A DNA stretch of 64,000 nt from assembly GCA_963281155.1 (NCBI GenBank), contig CAUJLY010000006.1:806001-870000 (forward strand), read 5' to 3'. The position numbers and the translations under genes were made by a program. The stretch is from Rhabditophanes sp. KR3021. Its lineage: Eukaryota > Nematoda > Chromadorea > Rhabditida > Alloionematidae. The notes under the pieces are model-generated. The model made no database searches. It was not told where the DNA came from and saw only the letters and a list, made by a program, of their open reading frames with translations. Below, one piece after another: positions 55,925 to 64,000 of the stretch. How positions within the stretch are numbered: the stretch's first letter is position 1; every line of letters starts with the position of its first letter.

Positions 55925-56385
55925 CGGCCTCAAGATACAGCACCAGCTGGATCATTTGTTTGTTCGAAAGAATGTTCAGCTAATGTTTGTACTCCTGGGG
56001 CAACTGTTACTCCAGTTAAGTCTTCTTGTGCACTTGACCAAATTGCGGTAAATCAATGCAAAACTGCGTGTGTTGCTCCTTTAGTTTGTAATGAATTGAA
56101 TCTTCAATGTGAAGCTGCCACAACGACGACTACGACGGTTGCCACTACTACAACCACAATTGCTTGTGTGGATGTTGCGCGTAAGTTTTAAATTTAAAAA
56201 ATGAATACCTATTTTTTAATTTAGCAAATTGTGCTGCTTTAAATGCTCAGGGATGATGTACTGATGCCAAATATAAAGCACTAATGTCTTCTGATTGGTA
56301 TATTTTTGCTGACTAAATTATGTTTAAACCCTAATTTCAGTGCCTTAACCTGTAATACTTGTTCTTTGGCAAACTTTGATTGGAT
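55925..56385 (+). pseudogene. ShKT-domain protein pseudogene
   Basis: Open frame from about 55925 encodes Cys-rich sequence (FVCSKECSANVC, CALDQIAVNQCKTAC), a Thr-rich linker (TTTTTTVATTTTTI), then a ShKT domain split by two introns (56181-56224 and 56298-56340): CVDVAPNCAALNAQG, TGA at 56254, CTDAKYKALMSSD, CALTCNTC. The TGA falls where ShKT domains have Tyr, Trp or Phe before Cys. No start codon or signal peptide is connected, as stops lie just upstream. Introns and Cys framework are otherwise well preserved, so decay is recent. Confidence 0.6.
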
Positions 56386-56440
56386 ATTAAATGAAATTAA
56401 CAAGCCTGTCCATAAAAAAATCCCACCACAAATAGAATGT

Positions 56441-57049
56441 GGTTAAACAATAGTTAAATATCAAAATGGCAAACAATCCTGCATAATAAGCTTTCTCATT
56501 TTCAACAAATTTTTAAATATAAAGAAGAGTAAAATAGCTTGCAATGAAGTTGAAATAATTATATCATCTAGATAATTAGATAACATCACTAATATGATAA
56601 ACAATTAAATTATCCTATAATTGTAAGTTTTGTATGATTCCAAACAAGGAAGCACTGAGTAATAAGCTTATTTGATTCAAATAGACCCTTCATAATAAAA
56701 ATGACAGTAATTCATCGATGTTTTGGAGAATTTCTTAAGTTCATGTGCTCATTATCCATGATACCTTTGTCAAAAAAGCAAAGGATAAACAGAGGTTAGT
56801 TCATTCATGAACAGAAATTTATTCACGAATTTCGTTATTATTACAAATGAATCATTCGAGGAAAATTAAACGTGGATGAGATTTTAAATAAAACTCTTAA
56901 AATAATTACTTCCTTATATTTTTTCAATAATAACAACTCATTGGGACTTTTCGGTAAGTAAAAAACTTTTTTATGTTCATTTTCCCACAAATTGTCGTAT
57001 TTCCTGTTAGATTACAAATTTTATTTCCTTCAAATATATTTAAAAATAA
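56441..57049. other. spacer
   Basis: No gene seen. Confidence 0.4.
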
Positions 57050-58061
57050 CTACAGTTTTAAAATCAAAGGAGAAATGGCTATAATATTGTTTGATCCAAA
57101 ATAGAAGGCAGCAAAATCAGATCTGACATTTTTACTAAAAATTATTTAAATAAAATAAAAGTTATTAAACTTACTTGAAAATTAGTAAAAAGTAAATATC
57201 ACTGAAGCTCAAAATATAACCTAAAATTACCCAAATACTATCTGTTATTAATTTAACATATGATATGGAAAAAATAGAATATGACACTCTTAAGACATAA
57301 AAAAATCCAACTAAGAAAAGACAGCCGTTTTGTAATAATGAATAATAAAAAAACATTGTTTCTGATTTTTTTTGATTTCCACTAAATGTATTTAAAGCAT
57401 TTACTTTTTTAAATTTAGAGAAATTTATCAAATTCAGTATCGTAGACAAGACGAAGCTTGCAAATGCAGCAATAGTGCTAATTATTCTAACTTGCAAGGC
57501 ACTCGTTTGATCTACGTAGAATGTAAGATATATGTCTGTTTGACCGTTTGATAGTTTATAAATCGTAGTTATTTTGAGACGAGTATGTGAAATTATTAAT
57601 GCCAACAATAATAAAAATGGACAGTATAATACTACCCTTGATATTGAAAAATACTAAAACAATCCAAACAATTATTATAATAAACGCCAACTTACTTTGT
57701 CATAATTTGTAGGTTGATACAAGGCAAAAAACCTATTAATAGCTAACAAAACGCAGTTGAAACAGAGATATGAAATAACAGAAGCTTCAAAGTATATGTC
57801 AAAACAGGGGATCCAGTCTACACTTCTAATTTCACTTGAAAATATTCCAAGATTAACAAATCGTCTAGTAATTGAATTCCACAGAAAGAATGTCGTTGAT
57901 AGACAATAATTCATCAAAAGAATAGCGTAAAAACCACTACAATAAGTCTTATTTCTTTGAAACATTTTCTTGAATACAAAATAAAAAAATAAAGTTTGTA
58001 AGGTTACAGAAATTACACTCCATGAGAGTAAAACAATGTCTTCAATATAAGTACTAAACAT
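57050..58061 (-). CDS. seven-transmembrane chemoreceptor, tandem copy 1
   Basis: Exons 58061-57696, 57653-57175 and 57134-57050, with introns of 40-42 bp, give an intact 309-aa frame. Hydrophobic spans: VLLSWSVISVTLQTLFFYFV, FYAILLMNYCLSTTFFLW, FEASVISYLCFNCVLLAINR (followed by FFALYQPTNYD), a short exon-2 start VVLYCPFLLLLALIIS, IISTIAAFASFVLSTILNL, MFFYYSLLQNGCLFLVGFFY and WVILGYILSFSDIYFLLIF. NRFFALYQP after TM3 and the SFSDIYFLL TM7 point to the Srg/Srv/Sru branch of nematode receptors. Class uncertain. The small last exon matches that of copy 2. Confidence 0.8.
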
Positions 58062-58585
58062 GATTACAAACTTCTAAATGAAATGTATGTTTTTTCAAAT
58101 TGTAAATGATAATACTTAGTTTTCCTTTCCATGTATTATCTCAAATGAATGCACTTGGGATTCCTTTCAATTTTATTAAATATTTTTGAAAAGGATGCTC
58201 ACGCAAGGTTGTTAGCATAAAAACAATTTTGAATTAACTTTTAGAATCTTTATACTTCTTTTGAAGTTTTACATAATCTCATGAACATTCGGTAGTTTTT
58301 ACTAATAATTATTACAGACTGAAAACATTTTTGTTTATTAATAAAGTGACGTTAAAAAGAATTTTTACAAATCATAGTGGAAAAAATCATTTATTTAAAG
58401 TAATAAATAACATGAAGAATGAGAATATTTATTCCTCATATTTTAGATAACAAATATTTCCAACTCGTTTAAACTTTGAATAAAAAGCTTTGTTATATTG
58501 CATTTTCCACGAATTGTCATAATCCATGTTACACTACATTCAAAATTTTATTTACTTTTAATGTATTTTAAAAATATTTACAGTT
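58062..58585. other. spacer, duplicated with the receptor genes
   Basis: The upstream region of copy 1 (about 58062-58370) is clearly similar to that of copy 2 (59630-59940), for example TGTATGTTTTTTCAAATTGT and TTTACATAATCTCATGAACA in both. Confidence 0.6.
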
Positions 58586-59629
58586 TTAATTTCGAAGAGA
58601 AATAACTTTGATATTACCCTTTATATTTCTTGATTTATCACTGCCACTAATTTGTAATCCAGTATAAAAAGCAACAAAATCAGGTCTGACAGTTTTACTA
58701 AAAAAGTATTTGAATTATAAAAGAATGACAAGACTGACCTGAAAACCAATAAAAAATAAACGTCACTGAAACTCAAGATAGATCCCAAAATCACCCACAT
58801 ATTTTCTATCAAACATCTTAAGAAATGTTGGTGGAAGAATTGGGACCAACCTTACAAAATAAACAAAGCCAACTAAAAAAAGACAACCATTTTGTAGCAA
58901 TGAATAATAAAAAAACACTTTTTCCGATCTTCTCTGACTTCCATTAAATGCATTCAAAGCATTAATGTTTTGGAATTTTAACACATTTATAGCATTCAAT
59001 ATTGTAGACAAAGCAAAGCTAATAAATGAGGCCGTACCACTGATTATTCTAGACTCCACAGCATCGGCTTGATTTAAATAAACTGTGTCATACATGTCCA
59101 TTTGACCAATTGTCATTGTCAAGGTATAAGTTGAAATAATTTTCAACCGATTAGATGAAATTGCTAATGCCAATAATAATAAGCATGGACAATAACAAAT
59201 TACTTTTGATATTGAAAAAAACTAATAAAATGTAAAAAATTATTTTATTAATCGTCAACTTACTTTGTCATAACTTGTAGCAAAATACAAGGCAGAGAAT
59301 CTATTGGCGGCTAGCAAAACACAATTAAAACAGAGATATGAAAGAATACAAGTTTCAAAATATATGTTCAAGCATGGAATCCAGCTGACACTGCGGATTT
59401 CACTTGAAAATATTCCAATATTCACAAATCGTCTAGCAATTATATTCCAAAAAAAGAACATTGTTGATATGCAGTAATTTATTAAAAGAATAGCGTAAAA
59501 ACCAGTACAATAAGTCTTACTCCCCTGTAACATCTTCCTGAATACAAAATAAAAAAACAAAGTTTGTAAAGTTATAGAAATTAGACTCCATGCAAGTAAA
59601 ACAATGTCTTCAATATAAGTACTAAACAT
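58586..59629 (-). pseudogene. chemoreceptor, tandem copy 2, frameshifted
   Basis: Exons 59629-59264, 59221-about 58734 and about 58691-58586 follow the same plan as copy 1 and encode closely similar protein (SYLCFNCVLLAANRF, FYYSLLQNGCLFLVGFVYF). Near 58815-58850 the frame of exon 2 slips by one base: FLKMFDRKYVG in one frame should continue as IENMWVILGSILSFSD in another. The rest, including the last exon (GLQISGSDKSRNIKG), is undamaged. A single base error or true frameshift would explain it; with correction it would be a normal receptor. Confidence 0.75.
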
Positions 59630-61277
59630 GATTACAAACTTCTAAATGAAATGTATGTTTTTTCAAATTGTAAATGATAACACGTTATTCTTCCTTATCT
59701 ATGTATTATTTCAAATTAATGCATCGACTTTCCTTTCAATTTCATTACTCAAACATACATCAAAGGGAAGTGCAGGCACGTTGCGAAAATGAAAACAATG
59801 TTTTAATAACGCTCACAATATTGTCAAATAGTTTTTTTAAATTTTACATAATCTCATGAACATTCAGTGGTTTTTACTAACAATTATTACAGACTTGAAA
59901 ACATTTTTGCCTATTAACAAAGCGATGTTAAAAATAATTTAGCTAAATGAATGTGGTCGTAAGGCTCCCAGCTCTCGATCACTCGTTAACATATTTATCA
60001 AATGCAAATTGGATAACCATGTTTATCAAACGGGAATTTAAAACTATATTTATCGAATAAGAATCTGACAACTGTAAATACCACATAGGAATAGGATAAC
60101 TATGCTTACCACATGGAAAGCCATATATACCACACATCTTAGTAGTATTTAAGCCAAGTATAACGAGAACTTCCGAAATTGTTGATAACCCTTCTTATCA
60201 AAGTCTAATAAAAGCTTTACTATTTAAACTAACTAGCTACACCGTTTTATCGACTTAAGTAAATAATAAAGAAGCTGTATAAGATGTTGTACCAAGTGTG
60301 ACAAAATATCAATGCCGATGGGTTTAGATTACGATATTTTTATCTTGAAATAAATATGATTAAGTGAATGGGATCAATTGCCCAAAAAGACTCATTATTT
60401 CAAAAACTCTGGTCACAAGGATGTTCATTATGACCAGACAAACTGATGAAGAGGTTAGGAACGTATCATGGCAAAATATCATCAATTAACCATCCTCTAA
60501 CACCTTTTTTGAAAAGTTAAAATGCCCATGTACCTTAGTTTGCTCCATTCTCTCTATCTTGTACGTCAAATAATTTTTTTGTATTTTTCTTGGATTCCCC
60601 ATCTAAAAAGCTATCGAATGAGTGTGATCTCGTTGATTTTGTTTAAATTTTTTTAATATTATTGTAGCGATAGTCAAATCTAACAAGGCATATAACCATG
60701 CCCAGAACTTAATTGATATTCATTTAACTGATGACTCAGTCAGACTTCATGCGATCGGGCTGATTTTTGAAGGTTTGAATTGGTTGTAATTTCAGTTTTC
60801 GAATGAGTGTGCCCGATGTCAAATTTCCATAGCGTTATTTGCTAAAAATGATTATGAGATGTTTAATGCAAACTGATATATTTTGGTCTAGTAAAGGATC
60901 AAAACGTGGTCTGATTAAATTTTAAGTAGCATATTGGAATAATCATGCAAAATGACTTTGGAAAATACTATTGAACATAGACTTTACCGTGTTTTGAAAT
61001 TCTTACCAAAATTTGTAAAAGGATACTTTTATGACCCAAAATATTAAGATCAACTTTTCCCAAATAACAATAAATTTATTTAACATGATATCATCAATTA
61101 GCAAATATTTGTATTTTTGGCTCGTAAATAAACTGCTACCATCAACTATTTCTAAAAGTAACTGACACTCGTATATTTGAATCAAGTGCTTTAGGAATCG
61201 CATAACTGAGTTTAATCCCGAATTGTTAATTCAAAAATAAATATACTGAAGTCCTGAGTAATAGACAAAAAGAATGC
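59630..61277. other. spacer with relics
   Basis: The first 300 bases are the duplicated receptor promoter. From about 60360 to 60780 there are protein-like frames (MTRQTDEEVRNVSWQNIIN, SNKAYNHAQNLIDIHLTDDS) that do not join. The segment from 61056 begins the second copy of the tRNA duplication. Confidence 0.35.
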
Positions 61278-61349
61278 AGCTCCATCCCGGGGTCGAACCG
61301 GGATCTTCTGATTAGAAGTCAGACGCCTTATCCACTGGGCCAATGGAGC
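61278..61349 (-). tRNA. tRNA-Arg (TCT)
   Basis: 72 nt, anticodon stem TCTGA-CTTCTAA-TCAGA, acceptor GCTCCAT/ATGGAGC, complete T arm CCCGG-TTCGACC-CCGGG. Intact sister of the pseudogene at 44672. Confidence 0.92.
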
Positions 61350-61597
61350 TATATTACCTAATTCATTTTGAACTACTATCAAGCAATCACCTTACACAAT
61401 CCAATTACAAATGATTTAAACATTATGCTAGAAAAGAGTTCTAATATGATTTGAAAATCAACAGCAGTTCTCGAGATTCATGATTATTATATCTGCCCAA
61501 ACAGATTACCAGACGTGAGACCTATATAAAATCATTCGTACTTTACTTGAGTTATTGACAAAAACAAAATGATCCTTTTATAAATTCACGAGGTCAT

Positions 61598-61670
61598 GCC
61601 CGGTTAGCTCAGTCGGTAGAGCACCAGACTCTTAATCTGGCTGTCGCGGGTTCGAGCCCCGCATCGGGCT
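61598..61670 (+). tRNA. tRNA-Lys (CTT)
   Basis: Identical to the gene at 44992, within the duplicated segment. 73 nt. Confidence 0.92.
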
Positions 61671-61807
61671 AACCTTTTTGAGACAGTATATCATTTTTGA
61701 AACAATATCGTTTTTGAAACAATATCATTTTCAAAACAATATATAATTTTTAATACCATTCCAAACAAATTGTAAGTTGCTATTCAAAATAACATTCAAA
61801 TGTCGAC

Positions 61808-61889
61808 GTTCAGGTGGCCGAGTGGTTAAGGCGATGGACTGCTAATCCATTGGGATTTTCCCGCGTGAGTTCGAATCTCATCCTGAACG
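61808..61889 (+). tRNA. tRNA-Ser (GCT)
   Basis: 82 nt, anticodon stem ATGGA-CTGCTAA-TCCAT, variable arm TGGGATTTTCCCG, acceptor GTTCAGG/CCTGAAC, followed by TTTTTTA. Confidence 0.92.
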
Positions 61890-62537
61890 AAATTTTTTAT
61901 TCCTGTAACTAATTTTCTTGGAAAGTGGATAAATCTTAGGTTAGTCGGATTCAATCACGGTTCTAATTTTTTATTAAGGTTATAACTTCTTGATCTTATA
62001 TGTAAATAATTTTAACTAGTATTCCGTTGATTTCAAGATTTTATTCAATCAAAATACAAAAGATAAGGAAAACTAATTTGTTGAAGTTGAAAAGATAATA
62101 TTTTGGATGATTCATTTAATCTAATCACATTGTAAATAATATCTTTAACAAATTGTAATTTTAGATTATTTATAGATTAAAATAACAGTGAATTATTCAT
62201 TTACAAAAAAGATGAGTAAGTGATTTATTGTTATGCTTATAAGATCTATACGGATAATTTTTGATGTCCAGGAATTTATTTGGGTCAAAGATGAGTAATA
62301 TTAGTAATGGAATAATTAATATCCAAACAACGTCGCCAAATGTAGTATTACATATTGTTAAAAATGTATTTTTGTAAACAGATATCACTTTTATTTATAA
62401 GCAATTTAAATATTTTATTTATTTGATAAATAAAGATGATTCAACCTTCAATTTTAATTAGATGCTATGCACTGATTACAAAATAGTATATAAACTCGTT
62501 TTAAACTGAATAATCACAACCATTTTTTTCCATTCAA
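61890..62537. other. spacer with possible receptor relic
   Basis: A minus-strand frame at 62197-62388 contains one hydrophobic span (VVWILIIPLLILLIF) followed by DPNKF, like the last transmembrane segment of a chemoreceptor. It lacks a start. A TATATAAA at 62489-62496 serves the next gene. Confidence 0.35.
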
Positions 62538-63334
62538 ATGAATTTCTTTTTTTGGTGTTTATCAGCTATTTTATTTATTACTGGTGTTTTATCTGTTCGG
62601 ATTGACATAATCAATCGGTGCGATCATACTATTTGGCCCGGAATTCAAGGATCACCTCTTGTTGAGAATGGTGGATTTCAATTGAATTCTGGACAATCGA
62701 AAAGCATCAACGTTCCTGATCGTTGGAAGGCTGCGAGAATTTGGGCGAGAACGGGATGCAATAATAATATGGATTGTGAGACTGGATTTTGCAAAAATGA
62801 TGTTCAATGTGGTGGAGCTGGCGGAAGACCACCAGCCTCATTAGCTGAGTTTACCTTAGGCGGCTATGGAGATCAAGACTATTACGATGTTAGTTTAGTC
62901 GATGGATACAATAGACAAGTAACAATTGAACCTATTGAGGGCACCTTTAGATCGACTGGAGGCAAATATGATTGCAAGAAAGCTGGTGAATGCCACTCAA
63001 ATCTTCTTTTGAGTTGTCCAGAACCATTGAGACATTTAAACTCTCAAGGACATGTAAGTATCTATATTTATAGTGTGAATAATATAGTTTATTTTAGACA
63101 GTTGGATGTAATAGTGCCTGCACAAAATTTAACACTGATCAATATTGCTGCCGTGGAGATTATAAAACTCCCGAAACTTGCAAATCATCCACATGGCCAG
63201 TTAATTATCCTAAATATTTCAAAGACAATTGCCCCACCTCATATTCATACGCCTATGACGATGAAAAAAGTACTTTCTTCTGCAGAGGAAGTAACGGGAG
63301 AATCAGTCCAGATTACAGAGTTACTTTCTGTTAA
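62538..63334 (+). CDS. thaumatin-like protein
   Basis: Exons 62538-63053 and 63098-63334 with a 44-bp phase-0 intron encode 250 aa. Signal peptide MNFFFWCLSAILFITGVLSV. Thaumatin signatures: IDIINRCDHTIWPGIQG, RIWARTGCNNN...CETGFCKNDVQCGGAG, the acidic cleft ASLAEFTLGGYGDQDYYDVSLVDGYN, then exon 2 CNSACTKFNTDQYCCRGDYK, CKSSTWPVNYPKYFKDNCPTSYSYAYDDEKSTFFC. About 16 Cys, expected for the fold. Animal members occur in nematodes and insects and are antifungal or of unknown role. Stop at 63332-63334 comes from the spliced frame; the unspliced frame runs on falsely to 63386. TATA box 42-49 bases upstream of the ATG. Confidence 0.92.
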
Positions 63335-64000
63335 TTCTTTTATTCAATCGTATGACAATTTTCTAATAATAAACTCCTATTTGTAATTTTATTTATTTTA
63401 TGTTGCTGTATGAACAGTTAAATCCTTCTAGTCTTCGCAATAGATTACAAAGGTTATTCCATAAACTGTAACTACGGTTCCATTAATTACCACAACTGAT
63501 GAAGATACAACTTATCCGGATGGAAGTGTAAATCCTTACTATTATAATGATATTAAAATTACTAAAACCAACCCAATAGTTTTTTCCCTTAATGCCAACA
63601 TCAATTCCATATAACTAGAATGACATGTGATCGACCAATTTGGAAATCTATTGAAGACAGAAATGGAATTCCATTGTGAGGAGATACGCTTTTATGTTTT
63701 ACACGGAATCGAAATTCACAACTCACATAGATTCGTAATGATTAACAACTATAGTAATTGTAAAGGCTGCTTTAGGTGTGACGTTAATTTGCCTGACATG
63801 TTAACAGTAAAAAAGATTAATGCCTATGATTTTAATCCCTTAAATAAGGTAGTTGTTGATTCTAAGAAATACAATTGTAGAACCTTTTTTAATAAAACGA
63901 CAAAAACATTTGCTCCTCCATTCCCCCACGTCCTAAATTTACTATTATTTGCCTAAATAAACTGAATTAGTAATCAATATTTTCTTCTTATTTACATGTG
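63335..64000 (+). other. coding-like remnant at window edge
   Basis: Two frames look protein-like: about 63470-63612 (TDEDTTYPDGSVNPYYYNDI) and about 63630-63956 (EMEFHCEEIRFYVLHGIEIH..., CKGCFRCDVNLPDMLTVKK). Neither has an ATG start or a clear splice, and they are in different frames. It may be a pseudogene; the window ends soon after. Confidence 0.3.

Larger units (their letters stand above)
61056..61676. repeat. segmental duplication, copy 2
   Basis: Second copy of 44450-45070, carrying an intact tRNA-Arg and tRNA-Lys. Similarity fades after 61676 with expanded ATCATTTT/CAATAT motifs. Confidence 0.85.

Overview
The window looks like an AT-rich (roughly 70% A+T) nematode nuclear genome. 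The evidence is: very small spliceosomal introns (36-48 bp, GTAAGT-like donors, TTTTAG or TTTAG acceptors) that restore long reading frames in ten multi-exon genes; nematode-typical families (IgGFc-binding-like secreted proteins, ShKT domains, DUF19-like, thaumatin-like, serpentine chemoreceptors, FLYWCH/MULE transposon debris); and U1 and U2 snRNAs of nematode type. Reconstructed gene models are given as exon lists. No species is named because nothing here fixes it.

Layout. 1-17 kb is a decaying accessory region: a three-copy IgGFc-binding-like tandem array with one intact copy (2125-3597), a trypsin-like protease remnant, an ABHD4/5-type alpha/beta hydrolase (7456-8731), a small His/Pro/Tyr-rich protein (11266-11502), a graveyard of chemoreceptor pseudogenes, and a U2 snRNA gene on the minus strand (about 15341-15518). 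17.5-18.8 kb is a broken FLYWCH+MULE transposon. 19-28 kb is a cluster of secreted-protein genes with TATA boxes and little or no recognisable homology: a 505-aa four-module protein, a 40-aa mini-ORF, a heptapeptide-repeat protein, a Cys-rich protein and a 992-aa eight-CUB protein whose internal exons each encode two CUB domains.

30.9-61.9 kb is a very large tRNA field. About 34 apparently functional tRNA genes and several tRNA relics lie on both strands, including intron-bearing tRNA-Tyr, tRNA-Ile(TAT) and tRNA-Ser(CGA). A U1 snRNA gene sits inside it (33163-33327). Protein genes interspersed in this field are a three-domain ShKT protein, an intact chemoreceptor, a DUF19-like secreted protein, an unidentified five-exon protein with a C-terminal repeat, a BTB-BACK-Kelch protein, and a tandem pair of chemoreceptors (one intact, one frameshifted). 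A segment of about 0.6 kb carrying tRNA-Arg and tRNA-Lys is duplicated (44.45-45.07 and 61.06-61.67 kb), with the Arg copy ruined in one of the two. The window closes with an intact thaumatin-like gene (62538-63334).

How the parts relate. Most protein genes encode secreted or cell-surface products of lineage-expanded families (defence, environmental sensing, possibly surface or adhesive material). Their neighbours are mostly decayed paralogues, as expected of a fast-evolving chromosome region. The RNA genes are translation and splicing components. I did not find a clearly new multi-gene system. The best candidates for new biology are the secreted cluster at 19-24 kb, the tRNA field with anticodon switches, and a reading frame at 52021 interrupted only by TGA and TAG codons.
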